A stretch of DNA of 64,000 bases from Bremia lactucae (taxonomy: Eukaryota > Oomycota > Peronosporomycetes > Peronosporales > Peronosporaceae), in NCBI RefSeq assembly GCF_004359215.1, contig NC_090611.1, positions 4,657,223 to 4,721,222 of the forward strand, written 5' to 3'. A program made the position numbers and the translations under genes. Each line of letters starts with the position of its first letter. Positions within the stretch are counted from its first letter, which is position 1. Below the pieces are notes generated by a model. It ran no database searches, was not told the origin of the DNA, and worked only from the letters and a program-made list of their open reading frames with translations. Of the stretch, positions 19,540-30,465 are shown piece after piece.

Positions 19540-22500
19540 GACTAAAGTTGCTCCAGACACACAATCATTATGTGCCTCTGTTTCTGGTGATGAGGAATAC
19601 CTCATCATCTTGAACTTAAAAGTGACAAATGATTTGTCACTTAGAGCCCAAGTGGACTGTGGAGTGTCGAATATTTATTCGTCGTCAGTCGCTAGAGTGT
19701 CGTAGGCTCCAAAATGTTGAGCGCGACATCCCTCCAACAAATATGACGGTGCGTCTAGCGACAGGCGCATCGATAGCATTAATCAAACGCGTAGTGAAAT
19801 TATACTATACATTAAGAGATTTACAGTACGATGATGATTTCATCATACTTGATTTGGATGACAGATTCGATGTCATCCTAGGTCTACCTTGGCTCAGAAA
19901 ATATGAGCCAAGAATCAGCTGGCAGCATCGATCCGTGAAGATGCCTGCCACTTGTTCATCCGATGGCCATCGGATGAACGTTTTTGAGGGTCCACAAGCG
20001 TGAGGAAGTACTACGAGTGAGTGCGATGGCCACACTTGTGATACTGTCGTTAGCACGACTGCACAAGATCACAGTGTGATTACTAATCAGCCTGTGGAGT
20101 CAGCTGCGGCAGCTTTACAATGCACAGGCAGCGCCGAAGGTCCACCAATCCACTCGAATAAGTCGAGTGGATAAAGACATGAATTAACGCCTAGCGGGCG
20201 ACATTCAAGGAATATATCGGTTGCATAAAAAAGACAACGCGATGATCCTAAGTCGTTTGGAGAGACGACCGTAGAGGATTCGAATGTGACTGCGCAATCA
20301 CATTCGGAAGACGTTGAGGAAATAAGTCTTCACGTACTTGAGGAGAAATCTCCTCAAATAGCTGAAGTTACTAGACTTCAAGATCCCGAGGGATTAATCC
20401 TTAGGCAGCCTGTGGATAAATCCCAGGAAGAAACCGATACATTTAATGTCTTGGTCAATAACGGTTCAAGAGTAGGTGCTTATACTATTGATCTGTATGC
20501 GACTCAAAAGTTAACTTCGGAGATAATAACTCAACTACCACCAACCCCTGAACCCAAGCAATTCTTGAGATCGGCATAGTGGTAAAATCATGCAGATTTG
20601 CGAATTCGTCACAAGGACGTACACGTAACCGATATTCGGTCAGCAGTAATTTTTGCAGAGAACGAACGGGTTATCAGCAGCTCATCGATGGACGAAAGCA
20701 TCCTCGATGACAAGACTCGGATTGAGATATACTACTCAATCCTGGAGTCACTTCAGACAAATCCTTAATACAAGAATTTGATTGATTTCAGAGTTGTATT
20801 CTTTGAAGCAGTTCCATGCGAGTTGCTTAAAGATAAAGGAACTCGACATGAGATCGAGATCAAACCGAGCTCGAAGCACTGTATCATGAAGCATTGGCCA
20901 CTGACTCGTGAACAAGTACTTGCGATCGATAAATTCTTCAACGATCGATTTAAGCGGAACATATAAGGTAGTCAACCTCCCCACATAGCTCTTCGACCTT
21001 ATGTGTGCGAAATGCCACAGGAGGGTGGCGGATAGTGCACGCATTAAATAAACTGAATGCTGCAACGGTACCGACTCAAAAGCCTATACCTTGAAAAGAC
21101 GTTATCATATATGGTATGTCTAAGGGTACTGTATTTTCGTATATGTATCTGATGGATGGATTCCATCAGATCCTAATTCGTGAACGGGACATCCCGTTCG
21201 CAGCAGTGAGCACTTCCAGTGGAATGCTCTGGAAATGGCTAGTAATGCCACAGGGGCATAGTAGCGCCCCTGCAACATTCAACAGTTGCGTAATGGACGT
21301 GGAAGTTCATAAAACTCACGTTCGTCAGGTTCTTACACTTGTGTGAAAGCATAAGTTGTACGCAAATCTCAAGAAGTAAATGTTTGCTGCAAGCGAAATA
21401 CCACTTCTTGGGTGCATCGTCGAAAAACACGTTGTGCGTCCTGATCCCGCAAAAAGATAAAGGCAATTACCGACTGGTCAGGCTCCAGTCGATATCAAGG
21501 GACTTAGAAAGTTCCTTGGACTAGCGGCGTACTTGCACAAGTACTTCCGCAATTATGTCGCGATGACAGTTCATCTCTCTCGTCTCTTTAAAAAAGACGA
21601 GAAATGGCTATGGAACGCTGAATGTCAGCGATCCTTTGAAGCAAAGCTTGATGCAATCGCCCATCCTGGTGATTGCAGATCAAGACAGACCATTCCATGT
21701 GGTCTGTGACGCAAACGGCTGTGCGTTAATGCGATACGATACAGACGGCGTAGAGCGCATCGTCTGTTACCAATCGCGTCAGCGGCAACCAGCTAAACGC
21801 AAATACCCAGTGATGACAAGGATCTCCTTGCCATGAAATATGCCCTGGCTAAGTGTTAGGGTCTATCTCCTCAGATAGACCGTTCATCGTATATACGGAC
21901 CATGTGTAATTCTCACGGCCGTAAATATCCCACACCTCTCACAAAATTGGCGAGGTGGCTATCCTTCTTCGCGGAGTATAATTTCTCCGTGGGATATAAA
22001 CAAGGACGACTTAATGTCGTCGCTGATGCGTTATCACGCCGTGAAAATAATCTCACTTTGCAACACTCATTCCAAGTGTTCCGTCATCAATCTTGTTTGT
22101 TGACATAAAGAAAGCCTACGCAGAAGATAAGGACCTTCTGCGTTAATTGGATCATTTGATAAATCCATCGAGTAAATCTTTTGAAGATTTACCGGATTAT
22201 TATCGATCGACATTCGATCGATACACAACACGCAACGGCTTGTTGTATACACAGCAGTTGCCGGCGACAGTCCGCGTGTCGTGGTCCGAACTCAATGATT
22301 TCTGCTTGCGCATCATGTATGAGTGTCACGATGTACCAACAATTGGGCATCGTGGACGTGAGATAACTTATCCTCAGTAAGTCGCGACTTTTACTGGCCC
22401 TGCCAGCATTAATTTGTGCGCAAGTACATTCGTGCTTGCGAGGTATGCCAACGAATGAAGCCTAGCTTTTCATCCCATGTACTTCTCCAACCTCTACCGC

Positions 22501-23357
22501 TTCCGGCAGAATGCTGGCAGTCCGTTTCTATGGATTCGTTTTCAAATTTCCCGAAGCCAATCACGTATGGAATTCTTGTTTTTGTAGACAGATTCAGCAA
22601 GATGTTCCATCTCGCTGGAGTACCAGAGTCGATTACGGCTCCAGGCTGTGCCCGTGTCTTTATCGACACGGTACTCAAACTCCACGGTGGTGCACAGCAG
22701 AGTTTTGGCAATCCGTGTTCCGAGAGATCGTAACACGGCTGACTATGTCAGCCACTGATCATCCAGAGACAGATGGTCAGAAGGATCGCGCAAATCGCGT
22801 CCTCGAAGAGACGCTTTAAGGTTACGTCCAATCGTATCCAAATTGAAGCAATTTCTTTCCGATGGTCAAATTCGCATTCAGTAATTCGGTGCTTGCGCCT
22901 ACAACGCATACACCGTTCTTCGTGAATGGCTTACGTTATTCACGCATACCCATCCAATTAAATGGATCCTCTTGTTTAAGGAGGGAGGGACTCGTACGAG
23001 CAGAAATATTTCTGGCTCATGCTCATCTCGTGTCGAAGTTACCAAAGACGCGAATGACGTCGATGTCGATTGCTTCGACATCAAAGATGAGAAGATCTTA
23101 TGGCAGTGTGTACTGAAAAAGAATAACCAATGAGTCAGCAGAGGAATTTCTGCTCATTTAAAATTAATGGCCTAGTACTACTCTCTACGGTAAACTTACC
23201 TAAGCGTGTAGTCACTAATATGGGTAGTAGTAAACCACTTCTCAAGTTCATTGGTCCTTTCCGTGTACTGCGTCGCAGAGGTAATGCGTACATAATAGAA
23301 TTGCCACGTAGGATGCGTTCGCATCCTACGTTTCACGTTGGTCGGCTCCGCCCGTAG
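19540..23357 (+). pseudogene. pol of family-A Gypsy (protease to integrase), broken
   Basis: A retropepsin-like domain lies at about 19560-20003: a degenerate active-site region (VDCGVSN where DSGAS is expected) and the flap/C-terminal part DDRFDVILGLPWLRKYEP. The linker is at 20286-20579, RT at 20778-21530 (MDGFHQILIRERDIPF; FLGLAAYL in another frame) and RNase H at 21636-22050 (PFHVVCDANGCALMRYDTDG; VGYKQGRLNVVADALSRRE). The integrase zinc finger and core are at 22147-22733 (CEVCQRMKPSFSSH, VFVDRFSKMFHLAGVPE) and 22742-22900 (DHPETDGQKDRANRV); the integrase C-terminal domain is at 23130-23357 (LLKFIGPFRVLRRRGNAYII). At least eight frame changes or stops make it non-functional. Confidence 0.87.
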
Positions 23358-23369
23358 CATCAGTACGCG

Positions 23370-23706
23370 GTTTCTTCCGAGGATGGATCTGACCACCCTT
23401 TCCAAGAATCCCTACAAGATTCTTGCGATCTCAAACCAGATTCTCATGTTGAACCTGAAGTTTCTCGTGCCGGTTTCGAATATTCTCGAAACTACGATGA
23501 GCCAACGACAGCTCATCGCGAACAGCATGATACTTCCGTTCATACTCCAACATGGAGTACGCACTCTTCGAACGGTCTTATAACCGCTCGATATGGTGAG
23601 CCTGCACCGTCTGATCCAACGAGCGACGCTTGCCGCGCTCGCGATCAAGTCCCTCCTCCAAATCATGGAGGAAGTGATCGATTTTGTCAATCCCCGACAT
23701 TAGATC
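23370..23706 (-). pseudogene. Antisense coiled-coil-like frame overlapping pol 3' end
   Basis: The minus strand here matches the minus strand at 43286-43522, which reads as a charged heptad-rich peptide (IDKIDHFLHNLEKELDYERG). In this copy it is broken by a stop and then by the gap. It overlaps the spacer between integrase and chromodomain on the plus strand, so it could be either a real antisense product or a shadow of pol. Confidence 0.3.
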
Positions 23707-23806
23707 NNNNNNNNNNNNNNNNNNNNNNNNNNNNNNNNNNNNNNNNNNNNNNNNNNNNNNNNNNNNNNNNNNNNNNNNNNNNNNNNNNNNNNNNNNNNNN
23801 NNNNNN
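23707..23806. other. Assembly gap (100 N)
   Basis: Exactly 100 N. The 3' end of the family-A element, including chromodomain and LTR, is expected here. Confidence 0.95.
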
Positions 23807-24329
23807 AGAGAACGCTTTTTTTATTGCACCAGTTAGGTAATGTAAAAGGGTGACATACTATGGGTCAGTACCATGCATTAGCGCGAGTGCATTACACCTT
23901 GGGAAATGAGAGGCGGAGTGTTAGTGCCTGTTTCAATAGTTGCAGAGCCAATTTCTTTCATGCAATAATATGCGATGCTTTTGCCGCACTGTAAGAGTGA
24001 TTGCTTCGCGCAACATTAGTATCGCCTTCTTACAGATTTTGAGATGCGGATTAAATTTTCTTGCTTTTTTGCACTTAGTAAATGTATCAAACGACTTTAA
24101 TCCGAAATGTTGGTGTTAGGTTCACAAGTGCGCCTGTTGCTGTGATGTTATTTCTGCATCTCCTTTTTTCCAAAGAGGCGCGATAAAAAGAAAACGGGCT
24201 AAAATTTAAATTGAAGACGTATCGTGTCGTTTTATTCGCTTAATAACAACTATTAGAAGTCAAAAAAATGCAAATACATGGCTAAAACAATGTTTCGCCG
24301 ACTTCATCCTCTTTGGCTTAATGTCCTTC
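23807..24329. other. Intergenic 3' flank of jacalin gene 1
   Basis: No gene seen. Positions about 23822-23866 are an inverted match to 45385-45430, next to the LTR upstream of the second jacalin gene. Confidence 0.5.
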
Positions 24330-25100
24330 TTACTCGCTTCCGTAAGAGCAATCTTCCGGTTCGTCTCTCACCCAAAGGGCTCCAAGCATGTCGATTTCTT
24401 TATTACTACGTCCGTGAAACCCCCCGAGGTGGTGGTTAGCGGGAGCATGCTCAATATGCAGCTTGCTGGAATCTTTACCGGGGGTTCCACCTTCAATACT
24501 CTTGCCAAGAGTTGTTCCAAGCTTGAGATACCCGATGCGAGTATTGCCATTTTTTTCAATTAGAGAAACTGCAAAAGAATTAATGTGCTCATCCTTTTCT
24601 AAAAGATACGTCGAATCTTTACCACCCTGTCCACCGTGCTTAAGCGTTAACGATACGCCACGAGGTGGCGCAGTGACGACTTGAAGGCCATCGAGGCGCT
24701 CGCCCGCCCATAAAGTCACGGAGGTTACATTTTGTCCAGGCATGACCATTTTTTTGTCAGAGAACTCGTTACCATGAGGCCCCCCATACGTGCTGCTCTG
24801 TTGAATGCCTTCATTGAGACCGAAAGGACGGCACTTTCGTTTATCGCCGTCTAAAGTGTCTCCGTCGTTGTTGTTATCTTCGTCATCGTTATTTTCTTGG
24901 TCATCATTAATTTCTTCTTCCTTGTTGCTTCCAGTGTCTTCATAGCTCATTTGGGGTTTCTTGCTAATTTTGATGCCACCGTTGCCATCGTCACTCAATT
25001 GAAAGACGTCTTTGATGTTCTTGTCGAACGAAATGCGCATTTCGCCAGTCACTGAGGTACATGCCATCAGCGCGATTGTTGTAAGAACATGGAACTTCAT
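24330..25100 (-). CDS. Secreted jacalin-like lectin with acidic N-terminal spacer
   Basis: Intact single-exon frame, 256 residues. A signal peptide is likely at 1-19 (MKFHVLTTIALMACTSVTG). Residues about 55-86 are a highly acidic Asp/Asn/Glu spacer. A jacalin-like lectin domain fills about 90-251, with the typical glycine-rich patches (STYGGPHGNEF, LKHGGQGGKD, IEGGTPGKD, GGFHGRSNKEIDMLGALWV). Cys90 and Cys251 bracket the domain and are matched by Cys24 and Cys186 in the gene at 46696-47262, suggesting a disulphide that closes the fold. Jacalin domains bind glycans; a role at the host or cell-wall interface is inferred. No RXLR motif follows the signal peptide. A TTTCACTT motif (minus strand, 25143-25150) may be the initiator. 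Confidence 0.9.
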   Translation of the reverse strand: MKFHVLTTIALMACTSVTGEMRISFDKNIKDVFQLSDDGNGGIKISKKPQMSYEDTGSNKEEEINDDQENNDDEDNNNDGDTLDGDKRKCRPFGLNEGIQQSSTYGGPHGNEFSDKKMVMPGQNVTSVTLWAGERLDGLQVVTAPPRGVSLTLKHGGQGGKDSTYLLEKDEHINSFAVSLIEKNGNTRIGYLKLGTTLGKSIEGGTPGKDSSKLHIEHAPANHHLGGFHGRSNKEIDMLGALWVRDEPEDCSYGSE

Positions 25101-25565
25101 CTGAAGGTCGAGTCGCTAGGTGAAAGATAATGATAAATTGGCAAGTGAAAAAATTCTCGAGACTTGAACGTGCGATGCTATACCAACAACACATGATGAA
25201 TCATCCGGAAGCACAAATCCGATAAGAATTCCATACCACGAAGCAATTTTTACATTATGAGCCCAACCTCACCACTAGCATGCTGGGATTGAGCAAAATA
25301 AAAACATGACACATCATCTGTTTGAGGTTTTAGCATTAGAATAGAAAAGTGGAATATAAAAATATCGAAAAGGGAGAGGAGCAATAACTCGAAGAAAATT
25401 GGGAGAGAAGACGGACTATTTGCTGTTTAGTAAAATTACAGGGATATAGATAGACGCGGAAATTTATTCTTATCAAATACAGCTGTAATATTGTGCATAT
25501 GATTGCAGAGTTATTCGTGAAAATATTTCACAACTTACCTGACTTTTTCAGTAGCAGTTGCTTTA
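25101..25565. other. Upstream region of jacalin gene 1
   Basis: AT-rich 465 bp between the lectin start and a solo LTR. No gene seen; the promoter of the lectin must lie here. The LTR sits about 0.47 kb upstream of the start codon. Confidence 0.5.
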
Positions 25566-25994
25566 TGTAACGGGGTGTATCGTTACATGAAATTAACACT
25601 TAAAGGTTGTTAATAAATATATTATCTAAAAGGTAGATAATATTTGGAGAATATAACTTTACATGGAAATATTCTAAAAGCTTATCCATTGGTAGATATC
25701 GACGATATCTACTTTCTCCGCGGTCCAGTCAGCGCTGGACGCGCGCAAAGAGAAAGACAGATAATGTATTACATGTTTTGTATTAGTTTATAATTAAGTT
25801 AATATTAAGTAGATAAAGCAGAAGAACTTAATTATATTAAATACAGTTTTAAATTAACCCTCTTTAAAGCAAGTTTTTTTAAGAAAGTCTTCTTCTGCAC
25901 GTACTAGTGCACGTGAAGTGACGTGAGGCACCACTCGCACTTAGGCAGTGCGAATTGGACTTGTACTGAAGCAGTACAAGTCAGTAGTGCCCCG
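25566..25994 (+). repeat. Solo LTR, family A, 3' end truncated
   Basis: Starts TGTAACGGGGTGTATCGTTA, follows the copy at 3063 throughout and keeps the GACTTGTACTG/CAGTACAAGTC palindrome. It stops at GTGCCCCG, lacking the final TTACA, and no internal region is attached on either side. No target duplication can be matched, consistent with the truncated end. Confidence 0.85.
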
Positions 25995-26199
25995 AAAATC
26001 CGTATGGTTCGAAAAATCGCAAGCTTCAAAGATGCAGCTTGTGAAGTAGGTCAAAAATTTGGCTTCTCGAATTTCAACTTTAAAGTTGCGATGCAACTCT
26101 TACACAGAATTATCAAATTGGATAACAAATTGTAAACAATCGCATTTGTGCGTTTGCTTCGCTGAAGATGTAACGCGACCAGAACGCCGCGTCACCTCC
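25995..26199. other. Short unassigned segment
   Basis: Includes a 44-codon open stretch (MVRKIASFKDAACEVGQKFG...) running from the LTR edge to a stop at 26135. No family recognised. Confidence 0.25.
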
Positions 26200-27321
26200 A
26201 GCCGATAGATGTACGGCGTCACAGCCAAGATGAACAGCAACAGCAACAGCAAGTTAAAGATCTAGTCTTTCCTTTTCATTCGCGCTGCCAATACCAGCGC
26301 ATGTCGGCATTGCCGTTGCATTCCATATTTAGGATTTAATCCCCTAGTTTTTCTCATTTTCCTTTATCCCCATCTAATAATCAAGCGAATATAGTATTCG
26401 TCTGGCCCGGTCGAGCCTCAACGCTCCAAGTGCGTGACAGTTAATTAATTATTGAAACGCTCCATCAGCAAGCGGGTCAACTGTCATTCGCGAAAAGTCA
26501 ATTTTAATTTGATCAATGAGCAACCATTAGAGCCCAAGCCCACGACCACGTTAGGCGAGACACCCGCGTGAGGAAGACAACGCAACGCCGCATGCTCATT
26601 AGTAAGCCCCCAACGCTGCAGGTGCGCAGGCTCAAGCTCAAGCCCCCGGCGCGGCTCAAGCCAAGCGTCACCGTAGCCAATGCCGTCTTCGGCGTTCAGT
26701 TTTTCCAGTTCTTTAAGCATGCGCAACAACAGCAGCAACAACAATTCAATGCGTGCATGGCGTAAACGACTGCATTCCAAGCGCAGCCGCGCCTGCCACA
26801 GAAAAAAGGGCGAGCCGCCAACCATTTAAAGCCAAGAAACGGAACACCTGGAGCTCTGTATTATCAGCACTGAGCAGTATTATGCCCAGTACCGCGACGA
26901 GATGGAGAGTAAAACGTCGGACAAGTTTATGGGCACTGTGTTTGCCAACCTCGGGCCGGTCGCCAAGACGTGGGATCGCGACTTCGCGCAGACGCTCGGC
27001 AAGGACGAAAACGGCAGCCCAGTGCCAGCCACATGAATTCTTGACAAGGACAAGATCCGTGAACGGCTCGTGACCAAGGCTTTGAGATGAAGGTTTGACC
27101 AAGTTGTTCGAGTTGCGGTTCCAAGGATCTCTGCAAGCGTACACGACAAAGTTTTTGCATGTCATGTCGCAATTATCAGATGCCATGCCTAAGTCCGTGA
27201 AGCGTTGGTTTTATCATCAGAATTTCAGATCTGGGACGGCCAGATTCATTTCTCAGAACAACCCAAAGACGCTGCAGGACACCATTGAGCTCGCTCAGCG
27301 ATTTGAGGATTCGCGTCCAGG
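26200..27321 (+). pseudogene. Gypsy-type gag fragment
   Basis: Decayed capsid region of a further Gypsy family. Gln-rich runs come from CAR repeats near 26235 and 26730. A frame around 26850-27090 reads YYAQYRDEMESKTSDKFMG and FANLGPVAKTWDRDFAQTLG. It is followed, after a frame change, by 27095-27343 (LRFQGSLQAYTTKFLHVMSQ, NPKTLQDTIELAQRFEDS), which is typical of retrotransposon gag. At about 27322 the sequence jumps into the 3' tail of a family-B element, so the rest of gag and all of pol are missing. Confidence 0.7.
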
Positions 27322-28540
27322 TCCGCAATACGTCGTTCATTAGCATTTAACGCCTGAGACTGTACGGTCGAAGGTAAGACAGCCGCGAGTAGGTGGGCGA
27401 GATCGCCACTCCTATTGGGCGCCACCTGCACTGATGGATGCGGGTGGGAATTAACGCTTCCTGGTTGGAAGGGTGCTTGCCCACCGCTCCGTGAGGCAAG
27501 GGTATAAGATCCCCGTCCAATGGAAAGGTTACCCGAAGAGTTTTGACTCTTGAGAACCGATCGATACCCTACCTATTGATGTGCCCGGCTTGGTTGCTGC
27601 CTATGAAAAGGAGCACCAGCGAGGCCACTTCGCTAGTCTCAAATGGACTAGCAGAAGCAGCGTAGTGGGAAGAAACAGGGGGTACAGTACCACCCATGAT
27701 TTCTTTCACACGCAAACGGGCGAAATTAATTCGCTGCGACCGCTGTTTCATCACATCGGAATGTGGTTGAATGCGGCGCAGAAATTCCGCCTCGTATTGG
27801 TCGGGCGTTTCATTTAAACGCAACACGACGGGGATCGGGAAAATACGCCCAAGCGATTTTCCATGAGCCCTCCATGATTGAAAGACGCCATAATAATTAT
27901 GTGCGTCTACAAGAGCGCGCTCTAGGAGCGACGCTCTTGGCCCGTCTAAACGAGGCCATTTAGATGGAGGGGGCATCTTTGGAATGCCACCCGTCACATA
28001 GCCACGTTCTAAACGACTGGCTTGTGACACCGACTGAGCACGTTCACGTGTCGTCGGCGGAGCTTTAGGCTCCGAATCCTCTATGTCAGAACCATTATGA
28101 AGTATGGTCTGAGCATAAGGCGTTGTGGTAATACCCAACGGAGAAGCAGCTGCGCTTTTACGGGCAGCGCTCTCATTACCTGTCGATGGGACAGCTATCG
28201 TAAACGATGCTGTCTCCATTTTGTGAGCCATGAGAGACGTTTAGATGGGCAATAATGCCGCATCATCACTCCTCATGAGCTCGTTGTCCGCATCACTACT
28301 ATGAGGTGACGGCAACGGTGTCGACTCATTGTAGTCGACAATGAGCGACGGATCAACATCCTCACTGTTAAAGTGGGATGGATCCTTTAGCCCTGTTAAC
28401 GCGACAGCCGCAGTGGCTGTCTGCGTTCCGACTAAGGCATTAGACGCGGCCGGCGAATAAACGCGGCGCGTGCGCTTAGTGCGAGGTTGAGTGGGCGTCT
28501 TCGCAGACGATTCACCAACGTGGCCCCTTTTAGGTGGCAT
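27322..28540 (-). pseudogene. Antisense ORF in family-B 3' tail, copy 1
   Basis: On the minus strand a 99-codon frame opens at 28540 (MPPKRGHVGESSAKTPTQPR..., ending DNELMRSDDAALLPI). It is followed by one in-frame TAA and, after three codons, by ATG at 28231 of a 220-codon frame in the same phase (MAHKMETASFTIAVPSTGNE; QRSQRINFARLRVKEIMGG). A third piece is at 27431-27246 (DLAHLLAAVLPSTVQSQAL). The leftmost parts overlap the pol chromodomain on the other strand. The N-terminus is basic then acidic and Ser/Thr/Pro-rich; no known domain is recognised. Copy 2 at 34385-35867 shares the in-frame stop. Confidence 0.5.
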
Positions 28541-28672
28541 CTTGGGCGCCGTGTATAGAAATACGTGCGCTAGAGTGATCGAGTGAACTAGCGGCGCGTA
28601 AAGCTGATCGCAGTTCCTCTCTCCTCCCTGACGAATTTAAAAATGTAAATTCGTTCTTAAAGAGGGGGGTGG

Positions 28673-29201
28673 TGTAACGAGCTAAAGTTGCCCCTATGAT
28701 ACACAGTCCCCGTTAAGTACCTTTGGTGTACTTAAGGGGATGGTCGATTACTAAATAATAGCAATTAGACACAACACTCGGGTGTGGTGCACATTTGTGA
28801 CCAACCCTTGTGGATGTGATGCACATGGGTGCATTCACATTGATGACGGCTAGCGTCATCCGTTACGCGAGGTATCTATAAAGATACGCTCGCAATACAT
28901 ATTAAATGATATCTATAGAGATAACATTTTTGATTGGTAAAAATAGGTATTTTTATTTTTAATGCGATTAAATACAAATCAATCTGAAAACTACTTTCTA
29001 CTTAGTAAGTGCGCACGAGGAGCCGGATTACCGCTCTCGTGACGACACTTAAACTAAGGCACTTAGTTCGTTGGGTGAGGTCGCTTAAGCGCCCACCAAC
29101 ATCCTCACTGCACGTGAGAGAAGACGGTCAAACCGCTTTCTCGCTGTGCTAGGGTGTGTGCCTAAGTAGAGCGTGGCCGCATTACGACGTTCCCACCTAC
29201 A
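28673..29201 (+). repeat. LTR, family B (shared middle LTR)
   Basis: 529 bp, TGTAACGAGCTAAAGTTGCC to TCCCACCTACA. TTTGGTAGCACTTG follows as a putative primer-binding site. It contains self-complementary segments CCGTTAAGTACC/GGTGTACTTAAGG, GATGACGG/CGTCATC and GCGAGGTATC/GATACGCTCGC. Confidence 0.88.
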
Positions 29202-29279
29202 TTTGGTAGCACTTGTAATCGTTCCCACGACCCGCATCCCTGCGTGTGTACGTGAGGATGAGCCTCAATATTGATTGGG

Positions 29280-30265
29280 CTCATTTCTTCCACCTTTCCA
29301 AACTTCATAGGGAGGTGGCAGGGCTTATGGCGCAGAGACTTGGTGAACAAGCCCTGACAAGTCTCATGGGCAATTCTCCTGAGCAACATGTTGCTCAGTT
29401 GGAGTAGTTTGACGCATTCGTGCTCGGACAGCGGAGAGCCGCGTCCGAGGCACAGAGCCATGCTGCGGCGGAGTGCGTCACTCAGACTCAGGATGAGCTA
29501 AGGCGTGAGCAGGCTCGGAGCGAGGCTCTCAACAGGACTGTTGAAATACTCTCCACCGGGCCTATTCGGATGGACTGCCCAAGTTCGATGGAACTGCAGC
29601 GCCCACGATTGTTCACTGGCTTTTAGCCGTGGAGCGATGCGGTTTCGCGCAGCTCATCGAGGACGACAGCCAGATGGTGTCGTACGCCATGTCGCATCTG
29701 CGCGGTAATTCCTTAGAGTGGGCTTACTCGGCGATTATGGCGGACAGAAAGGCGTTCCCTGCATGAGCGATGTTTAAGAAAAAAAATTGCGCCAGCCGCC
29801 GAACAACGAAGTGTTGCTTCAGGCGCGCTTCTTTGGAGTGCGACAGGCGAAGCGATCTCTACAAGAGTATGGGCAAGAGATGCGCTCGCTGTCGGCGTCC
29901 ATTACCGTAGGTCCGATTCCGGAGCACATTAAGGAGCCCACGCATATGAACGGACTACGGCATGGCCATTGCGACAGGTCCTTTTCAGAAAGGTACCGTC
30001 AACGATATAAGAGGCAATTCAAATTGCATTAGTTGAGGAGCAATCCTACAACATTGCCTCGGCGACAGCTTGGTATTAAGCCGTCGGCCGAGAAGTCAGA
30101 TGCCACTCCCATGAAGTTGGACAATCCAGACGTTGTCTGCTTTAAATGCGGCAAGCGCGGCCATATGATGGCTAGCTGCTATGCCAGGGTCCTTGCTGGA
30201 GCAAAGATGCCCAGAAAGAGGACTCCCTTTCCAAAGGGCGATGGCAAGAACCAGCGAGCGTGACG
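29280..30265 (+). pseudogene. gag of family-B element
   Basis: N-terminal gag (SLMGNSPEQHVAQLE, then a stop, FDAFVLGQRRAASEAQSHAA) with a charged coiled-coil-like stretch (TQTQDELRREQARSEALNRT). The middle is broken. The C-terminal part is at 30033-30263 with an intact CCHC knuckle CFKCGKRGHMMASC at about 30139-30180, followed by a basic tail. It closely resembles the minus-strand gag at 4970-5960. Confidence 0.82.
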
Positions 30266-30465
30266 CATGAGTTCTGCATCGACCACTGAGGGATCGGGAA
30301 TTGCAGGTGCGCAGTAGGGGCGGGATGCCCTACTGACGGTGACTCTGAAGCTACCCCTAAGTTCAGAGTTGTCGTTCACATGGGTAGCATAGTCCCTGAG
30401 GTCTCGAAATTTTTTTTTTTCGGACCTCAACCCTGCTGGTCTATAGCGCTCATGTAAGAGGCTAT

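Larger units (their letters stand above)
19319..23706 (+). mobile_element. Ty3/Gypsy family-A internal region, decayed
   Basis: Contains the gag 3' end, protease, linker, RT, RNase H, integrase and the start of the 3' region, then a gap. It is closely related to 1-3062 and 40684-44929; for example 20462 onward aligns with base 1 onward. The LTR to its left is family B, so either the gap hides a junction or families A and B share internal types by recombination. Confidence 0.85.

Noticed and set aside
24463..24684. Plus-strand frames within 24330-25100
   Set aside because: They lie opposite an intact, clearly recognisable jacalin gene and have no family resemblance.
24330..25100. RXLR or Crinkler effector
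   Set aside because: A signal peptide is present but no RXLR, dEER or LFLAK motif; the protein is explained by its jacalin domain.
25566..25994. Complete solo LTR with target duplication
   Set aside because: The last five bases are missing and the flanking bases do not match, so it is truncated.
28241..28540. An env-like gene downstream of pol
   Set aside because: The frame is on the opposite strand to gag-pol and lacks a signal peptide or membrane segment.
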